DNA of 64,000 bases from CAWJPW01 sp963844845 (GTDB lineage Bacteria; Acidobacteriota; Thermoanaerobaculia; Thermoanaerobaculales; Sulfomarinibacteraceae): positions 470,218-534,217 of the forward strand of contig CAWJPW010000001.1 of assembly GCA_963844845.1 (NCBI GenBank), written 5' to 3'. Numbering within the stretch: position 1 is the stretch's first letter; each line of letters starts with the position of its first letter. Below are positions 52,702 through 62,500 of the stretch, piece by piece. The notes under the pieces were generated by a model that did not search any database, was not told the DNA's origin, and worked only from the letters and a program-made list of their open reading frames with translations. Both the position numbers and the translations under genes were made by a program.

Positions 52702-54552
52702 GTGCAAAGGACGAGGAGCATTCTGGTGGCGCACGGCGACGAGGCCGTGCGTCTGGAGCTGACCCAGGCTCTCCACGACGCCGGATACGAGTGCATCGAC
52801 GCCTCCCAAGGCGAGGAGGCGCTGCGCTTCGTCGCCGGCCTCAACCCGCGTCTCGCGGTGCTCGACGCCAATCTCCCCCGCATTCCCGCCCTCGACCTGT
52901 ACGAACGGCTCCAGGCCACGGGGCTGTCCCTTCCGCCCTGCCTGATACTCGTCACGGATCCGACCTCGGTCCCCGAGCACCGGCCCTCCGACACGATCTA
53001 CTTCGTCCCTGCCACCCCCATCGACCCCGAGGACCTGGTACGTCGCGTGCGACTGCTCACCCTTGCCAACCAGATCGGTGGTGAGCTGGATGAGAGGCTC
53101 GAGGTGCTCTACGGCGACCTCACGCGAGCGCCTCTGAGCGAGCTACTGGAGGCCCTGCACAAGCACGTGACAACAGGGTGCCTGCGCCTGAAGGAGGCGG
53201 CCGACGCCGGCGTGTGGTTCGAGGACGGCGACGTGGTCAACGCGTGGTGGGGCGGAATCGTAGGGCGCAAGGCGTTCAACCGTCTTTCCGATCTGCGGCG
53301 CGGCAGCTTCGAGCTGACCCTCCATGCGGTGGAGGTCGAGCGGGCCATCGACGACGACCTCGGCACCCTCATGGGGCAGGCGGTGGCCGAGCGTCTGGCC
53401 CTGGTCGATGCCCTGGAGGCGCTGCCCGCCCTGGAAGCGACGCCGCGGGTCCAGCTGGTGGACGACTTCTTCGCCATCGAGTTCACCCCGGTGGAGCAGC
53501 ACGTGATCAGCCGGGCCCAGGAGGCCCCGACCCTCGGGGTGCTCCTCGACCGCGTGCCCGACCCGGACCTCGAGGTGGCCCAGGCGGTGCTCGGCCTCTC
53601 CCGCCGGGGCATCCTCGACCTGGCGGAGCCCGATCAGCGGATCCGTGTGGTCACCGACTCGACCTCCGACCTCCAGCCCGGTGAGGCCCGACGCCTCGGG
53701 GTCACGGTGCTACCCGTGACGATCCTGTTCGGCACGGAGATCTTCAAGGACGGCGTCGACCTCCAGCCCGACGACTTCCAGCGCAAGCTGCGCTCCAGCC
53801 GGGTGCTGCCCACCACCAACCCGGTCACCCGCGGCGAGCTGCTCGAGGCCTACCGCCGCATCGTGCCCGGCGCGGACGTCCTTTCCATCCACCCCTCGAC
53901 CGCGCTCTCCGGCACCCACGCCAACGCTCAGGCGGCGCTGCGGGAAGGCGCCGAGGAGCTCCGCAGCCTGCGCCAGCAGGAGCAGCCCGGCACCGACCCT
54001 CGCGTGCTTACCGTCACCACCGGTCAGTCCTCGGGATCGCTGGCGATGCTGGTGGTGCTGGCAACCCGCATGCTCGCCCGCGGTGTCCCCCTGGAGGAGG
54101 TCGCCCGCAGGGTGTCCGACATCGGGCAGCGTACCCGCACCGTCCTGATGGTGCGGTCGCTGGAGTTCCTCGAGCGCTCGGGCGACGTCCATTTCGGTGC
54201 GGCCAAGGCTGCGCGAACCGAGCTTTGGCCTATCCTCGAGCTGGTGGGCGGGGGCCTCCGGCCGGTCGACCGCGCGCCGAGGGGACCCGAGGCCATCGCT
54301 CATCTCGTGGAGCGCCTCGCCCAAGGAGTCGACCCCTCGCGTCCGGTGCTCATCACCCTGGTCCACGCGTCGGCGCCGGCGCTCGCCAGCGAGCTACGGG
54401 CCGCCGTGAAGAAGCGCTTCCAACTGGCCGAGCTGAGCGAGCGCCAGATGGGTCCGGCGGTCACCTGTCACGTGGGTCCCGGGGCGGTGGGCGCAGGCCT
54501 GCTGCAACCCACCGAGGAGGAGCTCGAGCTGCTCGCGCCGGATCAGCCCTGA
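52702..54552 (+). CDS. fusion protein: receiver-like domain + PATAN (DUF4388) + DegV fatty-acid-binding domain
   Basis: 616 residues from a GTG after AAGGAGGT. Residues 1-115 are receiver-like, with the Asp of LAVLDANLPRI but an altered acidic pocket (VAHGDEAVR) and no canonical switch Lys (VPATPID). Residues about 133-215 are a PATAN/DUF4388 domain (LYGDLTRAPLSELLEALHKH...GVWFEDGDVVNAWWG). Residues 314-616 are a full DegV domain (RVVTDSTSDLQPGEARRLGVTVLPV...HPSTALSGTHANA...VTTGQSSGSLAM), the FakB-type fatty-acid carrier of lipid kinase systems. It may link signalling to lipid handling (inference). Confidence 0.9.
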   Translation: MQRTRSILVAHGDEAVRLELTQALHDAGYECIDASQGEEALRFVAGLNPRLAVLDANLPRIPALDLYERLQATGLSLPPCLILVTDPTSVPEHRPSDTIYFVPATPIDPEDLVRRVRLLTLANQIGGELDERLEVLYGDLTRAPLSELLEALHKHVTTGCLRLKEAADAGVWFEDGDVVNAWWGGIVGRKAFNRLSDLRRGSFELTLHAVEVERAIDDDLGTLMGQAVAERLALVDALEALPALEATPRVQLVDDFFAIEFTPVEQHVISRAQEAPTLGVLLDRVPDPDLEVAQAVLGLSRRGILDLAEPDQRIRVVTDSTSDLQPGEARRLGVTVLPVTILFGTEIFKDGVDLQPDDFQRKLRSSRVLPTTNPVTRGELLEAYRRIVPGADVLSIHPSTALSGTHANAQAALREGAEELRSLRQQEQPGTDPRVLTVTTGQSSGSLAMLVVLATRMLARGVPLEEVARRVSDIGQRTRTVLMVRSLEFLERSGDVHFGAAKAARTELWPILELVGGGLRPVDRAPRGPEAIAHLVERLAQGVDPSRPVLITLVHASAPALASELRAAVKKRFQLAELSERQMGPAVTCHVGPGAVGAGLLQPTEEELELLAPDQP

Positions 54553-54613
54553 CCCTCCAGCCGCGACTCGCCGAGCGCGCTCCCGTACCACGCCCCTCAG
54601 CCACGAGGAGGGG

Positions 54614-55768
54614 CTACGCTGGCAGCTCACCGGCGCGGCGGGCCCGGCGCAGCTCGACGAGCCGCGCACAGCCGTCAGCCAGCAAGCCGTCCAGCGCGGC
54701 GTTCACCTCTGCATTGCCGGCCCTGGGCGCCGCTGCCACCCGCTCGCGCAGCTCGGGCACGCGGGCCAGAAACTCCTCCACCGTGCCGCCGTCAATGTGG
54801 CGGACGCCGACTCCGAAGCCCAGCTCACCGAGCAGGTGGGCGTTGAGCTCCTGCTCAAACTGCCCGCGCATGGGCACCGCAAGGTACGGAACGCCGAGGT
54901 GGAGCGCCTCGCTTATGAGGCTGAAGCCGGCGGTGGCGATCACCGCCCGCGCGCCGGCGAGGTCGCCCACGAAGCCCTCGGCCGAGAAGGGACGCAGCTC
55001 GACGTTGCCCCCGCCCTCCGCCTGCTCTCCCGCTCCGTATACGACGAAGCGCTGCCGCGACAGGCTGCGCAGGTGGCGTACCAGCGACGAGAAGCCGCGC
55101 GTGAGGTAGACCAGCACGTGGTCCCCCGGGGCCGGCGCGGCGTCCGTCACCTCGCGGCGGACGATGGGGGGAACCATGAAGGTGCGCTGGTTGCGCGGCG
55201 CCCCGAAGAAGAAGGTCGTGACAACCGCCGCGTCCGGGCTCGGCACCATGGCGCGAATGACGGACAGGGTGAGGAGCTGGCTGCGCCGCAGCCGCCGTGG
55301 GCAGGGGTAGCGCACGTAGCGGATGAGGTGCTGATTGTCGAGGGAGAGCAGCGGCACGCCATGCGCCCGCGCCAGGTGCGCCATCATCGGCTCGAAGTCG
55401 GTGATGACGCAGTCAGGACCGAAATCCTCGAAGAGATCGCGCTTCAGCTCGTGCAGGCGCCGCTGCCCCCCGGCCACGCGGGCGAGGTTGTCGCGGAGCG
55501 TGTGGGCCACTGCCACGGCGTTGTCGGTGGTTGCGATGGAGAGGCCCACCGTGGGGAACACCGCGAACTCACCGCCCAACAGAGCGAGACCGCGGTCATA
55601 CGTCACCACGCGGATCTCGTGGCCTCTGCCCGCGAGGTGCCGCAGCACCTCGCGCGAGCGGACGGCATGCCCGGAGCCCTCCCCCGACACGCCGTACACC
55701 AGCCGCAACGGTCGCGCCTCCACCAGGGGCCGGGGCGCGGCCTCCACCTCGGTGGCGGGGGTACTCAT
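54614..55768 (-). CDS. GT-B glycosyltransferase (MurG/GT28-like)
   Basis: 384 residues. N-terminal domain opens with RLVYGVSGEGSGHAVRSREVLRHLAGRGHEIRVVTYDRG, which is the GT-B sugar-acceptor half. The C-terminal half has DHVLVYLTRGFSSLVRHLRSL and the donor motif ARAVIATAGFSLISEALHLGVPYLAVPMRGQFEQELNAHLL. It resembles UDP-GlcNAc:undecaprenyl transferases and MJ1255/VC2487-type proteins; the real donor and acceptor are unknown. Two ATGs are two codons apart (55774 and 55768). Confidence 0.85.
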   Translation of the reverse strand: MSTPATEVEAAPRPLVEARPLRLVYGVSGEGSGHAVRSREVLRHLAGRGHEIRVVTYDRGLALLGGEFAVFPTVGLSIATTDNAVAVAHTLRDNLARVAGGQRRLHELKRDLFEDFGPDCVITDFEPMMAHLARAHGVPLLSLDNQHLIRYVRYPCPRRLRRSQLLTLSVIRAMVPSPDAAVVTTFFFGAPRNQRTFMVPPIVRREVTDAAPAPGDHVLVYLTRGFSSLVRHLRSLSRQRFVVYGAGEQAEGGGNVELRPFSAEGFVGDLAGARAVIATAGFSLISEALHLGVPYLAVPMRGQFEQELNAHLLGELGFGVGVRHIDGGTVEEFLARVPELRERVAAAPRAGNAEVNAALDGLLADGCARLVELRRARRAGELPA

Positions 55769-55965
55769 GACCACATGGCACCACGCGCCGCGCCCGCTTG
55801 CGCCCTCAGCACGACCCTGACCATGTCCATCGAATCACGCTCTCCTCCAGTCTACTGCAGGCCCGCGGTATGATGACGTAGGCGAAGTCCACTCAGAGAG
55901 CTTTGCGTCCACGATGGCTGGCGCTGGAGCTGCTGGAGCACACCGAAGGGTAGGGAGCTGGAGAA

Positions 55966-57690
55966 TTGAAGGCGCGCCGCGGAAACGACCCGCCGGTTCC
56001 GGAGCCCAGCCCAAGGCGTGAGCCCTTCGCCCAGGTCCCGTCCTACGGCCAGCTCCCAACCGTCTTCATCCTGGCACTTGGGTTGATCCTCTCGGCGCTC
56101 GGCTTCAACGCCGCCCGGCGTGCCGCCCTCGCTCCCGCCGAGGACGAGTTCCAGCGCACCGCGCTGCACCTCACCGGCGTCATCCGCTACGCCTTCACGG
56201 AGAACATCGAGGCGCTCCACTCGGTGGGTGCTCTCTACGCGTCGTCGGAGGAGGTTACACGGGAGGAGTTCCACGCCTTCGCCAGCGTGATCCTCGACGA
56301 GCACACCGGCGTCCGCGCGTTGAGCTGGGCGCCGCAGGTGGAGGCCGCCGCGCGGACCCGCTTCGAATCAGCCGCCGCGGCCGACCGCCCGGGATTCGTC
56401 ATCACCGCGCGGAGCCCCGACGGTAGTCTGCGATCGGCGCCGCCCGATCGGGAGGTCTTCCCGGTTCTCTTCCTCGAGCCGCTGCGGGGGAACGAGCCGG
56501 CGCTCGGCTTCGACCTCTCCTCCGAGACCGCACGCCGCGCCACACTCGAGGCAGCCGCCGAGTCCGGCGAGCTGCTCGCCACACCTCGGCTCCACCTCGT
56601 GCAGGAGAACGGTTCCGGTTTCGGCGTCCTCTTCGTCCTGCCCGTGTACCAGTCACGGTTCGTTCCCGACTCGCCGGAGCAGCGGCGGGCAGGGCTGCAG
56701 GGCTTCCTCACCGCGGTGGTGAGCCTGCCCCGGACCCTCGACCTGGCTGTCCGGGACTTTCCGGCCGAGCGCGCCGACATCGTCCTCTGCGACCTCTCGG
56801 CACCGCCCGGTCGGCGTCTTCTCTGGGCTCGCACCTCCGCCGGGACGCCGGACGAGTCGTCCTGCGAGGCCGCCGCAGAAGGCGCCCGGACCTCCATCTC
56901 CTCCCTCGAGGTGGGCGGCCGTAGCTGGTCCCTGAGGGTCAGCGCAGGTCCCCTGGTGGTCGGCATCGCGCACACCTGGCCGGCGTGGGTCGTCCTCGCC
57001 TTCGGCATCCTGCTCACCCTGGTACTGGTGGCCCACCTCTACGAGGGCCGCCTTCACTCCCTCGCCCTGGTGCAGGCCAACTACACCCTTAACCAGGAGG
57101 TCGGGGAACGCAAGGATGCAGAGCAGCGCCTGACGCTCGCCAATCGCGAGCTCGAGAGGCTCTCGCGCGAGGATCCCCTGATGGGCGTTGCCAACCGCCG
57201 CCGGGTGGACGAGTTCCTTGGACAGGAGTGGCAGCGGGCAACTCGCTCGGGCGCCTCGCTGGCCCTGATCCTGATGGATATCGACCACTTCAAGCAGTTC
57301 AACGACAACTACGGCCACGTGGACGGTGACGAGTGCCTACGGCGCGTGGCTCAAGCCGCCGCCGGGGCCCTCTCGCGCCCCGCCGACCTCATCGGGCGTT
57401 TCGGCGGTGACGAGCTGGCTGTGGTACTGCCCGAGACCGGCTTGGACGGCGCTCTCGCGGTCGCCCGGCGCATCCACGACGCCGTCGGTCGGCTGGCGAT
57501 TCCCCACGCGCACTCGCCCACTGCCTCCACCGTCACGGTGAGTGGCGGGGTCGGCGCCACAGTGCCCCTCGCCACCAGCTCGCTGCTCGCCTTCACCCGC
57601 GCGGTCGACAACGCCCTCTACACCGCCAAGGCGGCAGGTCGCAACCGGGTCACGGCGGCCGACGACGCCCCGCCGGCCAGCACGACCTGA
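55966..57690 (+). CDS. CHASE-domain diguanylate cyclase
   Basis: 574 residues from a TTG start after GGGAGCTGGAGA. Membrane helix near residues 32-50, an extracytoplasmic CHASE sensor (SVGALYASSEEVTREEFHAFAS, GVRALSWAPQV) to about 320, a second helix (VVLAFGILLTLVLVAHLYEG), a short coil and a GGDEF domain. The signature is GGDEL at 480-484, a functional variant in other cyclases. The product-inhibition site RPAD is at 471-474. Probably makes c-di-GMP in response to an external ligand. Confidence 0.92.
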   Translation: MKARRGNDPPVPEPSPRREPFAQVPSYGQLPTVFILALGLILSALGFNAARRAALAPAEDEFQRTALHLTGVIRYAFTENIEALHSVGALYASSEEVTREEFHAFASVILDEHTGVRALSWAPQVEAAARTRFESAAAADRPGFVITARSPDGSLRSAPPDREVFPVLFLEPLRGNEPALGFDLSSETARRATLEAAAESGELLATPRLHLVQENGSGFGVLFVLPVYQSRFVPDSPEQRRAGLQGFLTAVVSLPRTLDLAVRDFPAERADIVLCDLSAPPGRRLLWARTSAGTPDESSCEAAAEGARTSISSLEVGGRSWSLRVSAGPLVVGIAHTWPAWVVLAFGILLTLVLVAHLYEGRLHSLALVQANYTLNQEVGERKDAEQRLTLANRELERLSREDPLMGVANRRRVDEFLGQEWQRATRSGASLALILMDIDHFKQFNDNYGHVDGDECLRRVAQAAAGALSRPADLIGRFGGDELAVVLPETGLDGALAVARRIHDAVGRLAIPHAHSPTASTVTVSGGVGATVPLATSSLLAFTRAVDNALYTAKAAGRNRVTAADDAPPASTT

Positions 57691-58006
57691 TCCCGCCGCC
57701 GTGGCACACCCGGCCAGCGCCTCCATCTGACGCGACCCCGTGTCGAGCGAGCAGCAGCCGTTCTCGAAGGCCGCGTGGTCGGGGACGCCCATGGCCGATC
57801 GAGGAGCCGTAGCGCAGTCTCTGCTGCATCTACAGGCGTTCCGCAGGCTCGTCGAGGAGCCGCTCCCGCCGGCCCGCAGCTCGCGCTCCGGCCATGAGCA
57901 GCGCGGGGAATCGGACGGCAGGGTCACCGGGTTGTTCTTCAATACTAGGAACCAGTATGCGCGTGCGTGGGCCCCTATCCGGCGTCCACGCCGAAAGGAG
58001 ACGACG
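57691..58006. other. gene-free upstream region of the Cys-rich gene
   Basis: 316 bp with no convincing gene or repeat; it ends in AAAGGAG, the ribosome site of the next gene. I see no promoter I would defend. Confidence 0.4.
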
Positions 58007-58402
58007 ATGAAGCGTACGGCGATGATCACGGCGGCGGTCTTGGTGGCATTCGCTGGAGTGCTCGGGATCGCGGTTGCCTCCCCCACCGGATCCGCCCAGG
58101 TCGCGCTCGAGGCAGGCGACCATGTCTACGCCTGCAACTGCGGTGAGAAGTGCCCCTGCGGGATGATCTCGCGCCACGCCGGCAGCTGCACCTGCGGCGA
58201 GGACATGGTCGAGGCCGAGGTCGTGTCGGTGGGTGACGGCACCGCCAGCCTCAAGGCGGAGGGCTGGGAGAAGCCCCGCGAGTTCAAGACGACCGGCGCG
58301 TACCACTGTGCCTGCGGCCCCGACTGCACCTGTGACACCGTCAGCCAGAAGCCCGGAACCTGTCCCTGCGGCAGCGAGATGGCCAAGACCCACGCCTCGT
58401 AG
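58007..58402 (+). CDS. exported Cys-rich protein with a duplicated CxCG...CxCG module
   Basis: 131 residues with a Sec signal peptide (AVLVAFAGVLGIAVASPTGSA). The mature part contains two similar Cys clusters. The first is YACNCGEKCPCGMISRHAG followed by SCTCGEDM; the second is YHCACGPDCTCDTVSQKPG followed by TCPCGSEM. Six cysteines in each cluster, 12 in total, strongly suggest metal binding (copper or zinc) in the periplasm. A separating segment (EAEVVSVGDGTASLKAEGWEKPREFK) looks like a small beta domain. No family known to me fits. Confidence 0.85.
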   Translation: MKRTAMITAAVLVAFAGVLGIAVASPTGSAQVALEAGDHVYACNCGEKCPCGMISRHAGSCTCGEDMVEAEVVSVGDGTASLKAEGWEKPREFKTTGAYHCACGPDCTCDTVSQKPGTCPCGSEMAKTHAS

Positions 58403-58797
58403 AACAGCGGCCACGGCCGCATCCCCGGCCCCCTTCCGATCACCGGAGGGGACCGAGCTGCGTGCGCGTGGCGGGCCGCCCGCCGCCACGTCAGCGAAGG
58501 GCCGCACTCGGCGCCACGATGTGCTCGTCAGGAGGCGGCTTGCCGACCTTTGCGTCGAGCCCGCCATCGTCGACGCGGCGCGCTGACGGTTACTCGCAAG
58601 AAGCTCCGAGCCGGCGCGCTGCGCCGGCTCGGAGCGATGCACTCTCGTTCCCTGTGGGCCCTATGGCACCGTCGCCGTCCAGGCCGTCGTGTCACCCGAC
58701 TCTTAGCCGTCGGCGAAGACCTACGTCTCCTCGTAGCCGATGACCTGGAGTCTGACGCGCTCGGAGCCGAGGTGCCGAGGTACCGAAAAGCGTCAAG

Positions 58798-58856
58798 CTG
58801 TCTGCCTGGGCGATGCGCTGTCCGTCTTAGCGATGGAGTGTCCGTGTGAGCGACGA
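58798..58856. repeat. three 20-bp tandem repeats, IS21-end-like
   Basis: Units CTGTCTGCCTGGGCGATGCG, CTGTCCGTCTTAGCGATGGA and GTGTCCGTGTGAGCGACGA follow one another. A fourth, weaker unit may begin at 58857. No istA or istB gene is nearby, so this would be a relic. Confidence 0.45.
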
Positions 58857-59022
58857 GCTGTCATCGGAGGGGTTGCGTCGCGTCCGCGGGCTGGCGCCAT
58901 CCCCGGCACTGCGCGTTTCCGACAGCGGCAGCAGTGCAGCGAGGAGCAAGGCGAGAGCGGGACGCAGGCAGGGCTCCCGCGGGCCATGCCTCAGGGGAGC
59001 GAGCCGGGTGCGCACATGACAA

Positions 59023-59043
59023 GGCCGCCCGTGAAGGGCGGCC
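59023..59043 (-). terminator. intrinsic terminator of tRNA-Thr
   Basis: Read on the minus strand, GGCCGCCC, TTCAC loop and GGGCGGCC are followed by TTGTCATG, 16 nt past the tRNA CCA end. Perfect 8-bp GC stem. Confidence 0.65.
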
Positions 59044-59058
59044 AAATCATTGAAAGCT

Positions 59059-59134
59059 TGGAGCCAACGGGCGGACTCGAACCGCCGACCTAGTGATTAC
59101 GAATCACTTGCTCTGCCGACTGAGCTACGTTGGC
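59059..59134 (-). tRNA. tRNA-Thr (CGT anticodon), CCA encoded
   Basis: 76 nt on the minus strand. Acceptor stem GCCAACG/CGTTGGC with discriminator T and genomically encoded CCA. D arm (GCTCAGTCGGCAGAGC), anticodon stem AGTGA/TCACT with loop TTCGTAA, giving anticodon CGT (codon ACG, threonine), and T arm GGCGGTTCGAGTCCGCC. All helices pair fully. Confidence 0.95.
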
Positions 59135-59506
59135 GTGCGCCAGCTGACGCGCACGGAACTCTAGCACCGGGCCGGGGCTGGCGCAAGCCGCAGACGGCGC
59201 CGGGGGCGTTCGGCGGTGGCTGTGCAACTGCTCATGAATCGCTGATTTTCCAACTCTGCGCCGAGCTCATAGAGCCTGCTTGACGTCCTGAGACCTGTCT
59301 GATAACCTTCTCTTTGGGCACTCGTCGCAGGAGCACGCAGCTTCTTGTGGTTTTTTTGAAGGCTGTAGAAAGCGTTCATGCGCTGGACAAGGCGGAGCGT
59401 TGCCTCGTGCGTCGTATGAGCGACAACCGAACGAATCTCGCAGGCGCCGCGGTGGGCGCGGCGGCCTGCATCGGACCGGCACCGTCACGCCGAGGAGGAG
59501 AGTGAG
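59135..59506. other. gene-free region upstream of the giant beta-helix gene
   Basis: 372 bp with no gene. TTGACG at 59280-59285 and TAACCT at 59303-59308, 17 bp apart, form a possible housekeeping promoter about 200 bp before the start codon. GAGGAGGAG at 59492-59500 is a strong ribosome site for the next gene. Confidence 0.4.
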
Positions 59507-62500
59507 ATGGATCGATCGAGAGCGTTTGTCACCATCACGTGCTTCGTGGCCTTCGCCATAGCCGCCGGGGCCGCCCCTTCGGCCGCCGCGGCCGGCACGA
59601 CCCTCGTCTACGTCTCTGCCGCCGACCGTACCGAGGGACCAATGACGTTGGCGATGGAGCTGCCCGCCCACCAGCCGCTGCGCCGCGCAGCCGACGGCGA
59701 GCCCGACCTCAGAACCCGCGGGGTGCAGGTCGTCCAGAGCAGCCAGCGCGCCCCGATCCTCCTGGTCGAGTCGGTGGCGGTGACCGGCGACACGCCCACC
59801 GCGACCGACAACGACTTCACCCGTATCAACGAGGCGCTGCAGGCGGTCGGCGTGCTCGGCGACGGGACCTCGGTCCGCCTCGTCGGGACCTTCGACTGGA
59901 CCGAGCCCAACGCCTTCACCTCGTGGGCCGCCAACGACTACCTTCTGCTGCCTCCGGGAGGCGTCGCCGACGTCACGGTGGGCGCCCAAGCCCTCGGCGA
60001 CGCCACCATCCTCGGCCCCGGCGACCTCCCCGACCTGTACTGGGAGGGCTTCCTCTACATGTACGGCGGCACCTACCAGGGCTGGACGGTGCAGAACCTC
60101 GACATCCGCGGCTTCGACTGGTCGATCGCAATGATGTATGACCCGACGGGCGGATCGACCGAGGACTTCAACGGCGTCACCATCGCCCACAACCACATCG
60201 AGATGCCGCAGGACCTCAACGCCGTGGTGGCACCTGAGGACTCCATGCAGAACGTCGCCCTGCACCTCGGCTTCGGCAGCAACCAGACCATCGCCGACAA
60301 CGAGATCTTGATCCCCGGCGACAGCGTCAGCGACACGACGACGGATCCGCTCCACCCGACCCACGCGGCCAACATCGCCCTGCAGTCCAACACCAGCGGC
60401 GGCGACGTCTACGACGGGCTGCAGATCATCGACAACACGATCCACGTGCTGCATGCGGCCGCGGCCGACCCGTCCTGGATCTACGGCATCTGGGAGAACT
60501 CGGCCGGCAACACGTCGAACATCACGGTGAGCGGCAACTCCTTCATCAACGACGACCCGGCCAACGACCCGGCCGCCAACCACCAGCGCGCCTTCCGGGT
60601 GACCTCGCACTCCTCCGCCACCACCACCGTGACCTACGCCGACAACCTGGTCACCGGCGCCAACGTCGCGATCCACTGGATCGGCGACGGCTACCAGTCG
60701 AAGCCGGCGGCGTCGGTTCTGCCGGTCCAGCTGGTCGGCAACACCCTGCTGGGCAATGGCACCGGCGTGTGGGTGCACACCGACTTCGACCCGGCCCAGG
60801 CCAACAGCAAGGCCAACCTGCTGTACAACCGCATCGTCGGCAACACGGTCGGGATGCGCTGCGACGACGCCCAGGTCACCGCCGAGGACAACTGGTGGGG
60901 CTGCAACGGCGGCCCTGGTGAGGCCGGCTGCGACACCGCCGCCTTCTCCGGCATCGGCTTCCTCGACAGCGATCCCTGGCTGGTCCTCGGCCTCGCGGTG
61001 ACGCCGCCGGTGGTCGAGGCGTCGAGCAGCGCCGCGGTGAGCGCCTCGCTGCAGCTCGACTCCGACGGCGCCGACCTCGGCGCCATCGCGTTCCCCGCCT
61101 CGACGGTGGCCCTCAGCGCCACCCACGGGACCATCCCGGCCTCGGCCGACACCGTCGACGGCGAGGCGTTGGCGAGCTTCACCGCCTCGAGCCAAGGGCC
61201 GGCGATCGCCACCGCGGTCCTCGACAACGCCACGGTGAGCACCCGCTTCCTGGTGACGGAGGGCGCCGCGGTCACTGTTCAGTCGATCGGCGAGAGTGGC
61301 GACACACCGACCGACGACGACAACGACTTCACCCGCATCAACGACGTGCTCCAGCTGGTCGGCGACGACGTGACGGTGCTCCTCGAGGGCACCTTCGACT
61401 GGACCGAGGCCAACGCCGCCGCCTCCTGGGCGCTCGGCTCGGACGGCCTCGCCGGTACCGACGACGACTACAGCCTCTCCGCACCCGGCGGCTTCAGCGG
61501 CGTAACCTTCGGCGCCGCCTCTGCTGGCGCGGCGCGGATCGACGGCCCCGGCGACCTGTCCGCCGTCAACCTCGAGGGCTTCCTCGGCCTGTGGGACGGC
61601 TCGTACCACGGCTGGACCATCGAGAACCTCGACATCCGCGGCTTCGATCTGTCCATCGCGATGTTCTTCACCGGCGTGCACGACTTCGACGGCGTGACCA
61701 TCGCCAACAACCACATCGAGATCCCACCCGACCTCAACGCCACCGTCGCGCCCGCCGACGTCAACCAGAACATCGGCATCCACTTCAGCTTCGGCGTCGA
61801 CCAGACGATCACGGGCAACGAGTTCGTGCTGCCCGGCACCGGGGTGTCCGACTCGACCTCGCCGAGCCCGTCCAAGGCGTCCTCGGTGGTGATGCAGTCC
61901 AACACCAGCGGCGGCGCGGTCTACGACGGCCTCCACATCACCGACAACCTCATCCGCATCACCGGCGCCCAGTCGTCCGATCCCGAGTGGATCTATGGCA
62001 TCTGGGAGAACGGCCACGCCAACACCTCGAACATCACGGTGAGCGGCAACTCGTTCGTCAACGAGGACCCGGGTAACGACCCGGCGCTCAACCTGCAGCG
62101 CGCTTTCCGGGTGACCTCGCACTCGTCCGACACCACCACCGTGACCTACGCCGACAACTTCGTGTCCGGCGCGAACATCGCCGTCCACTGGATCGGCGAC
62201 AGCTACACCTCCCAGCCGCCCGCCTCGGTGCTGCCCGTCCAGGTGACCGGCAACACCCTGCTCGGCAACGACACCGGCGTCTGGGTGCACTCCGACAACG
62301 GCAACACCAACAGCAAGGCGACCCTGCTCTACAACCGTCTCGCCGGCAACACCACCGGGGTGCGCTGCGACGACTCCACGGTCACCGCCGAGGACAACTG
62401 GTGGGGCTGCAACGGCGGGCCCGGCTCAGCCGGCTGCGACAGCGCCAGCTTCTCCGGCACCGGCGCGCTGGACACCGACCCGTGGCTGATCCTCGGCCTC

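Larger units (their letters stand above)
58403..59058. other. gene-free region with hairpin and IS21-like end relic
   Basis: 656 bp without a credible gene. It holds a perfect 15-bp hairpin at 58603-58635 (arms GCTCCGAGCCGGCGC) about 200 bp after the Cys-rich gene. At 58798-58856 are three consecutive 20-bp units of the type CTGTCCGTCTTAGCGATGGA, reminiscent of the multiple terminal repeats at IS21-family ends. Confidence 0.5.

Noticed and set aside
58550..58849. Small plus-strand gene after the Cys-rich gene
   Set aside because: It spans the 15-bp hairpin and the IS21-like repeats and has an Arg-rich, low-information sequence.
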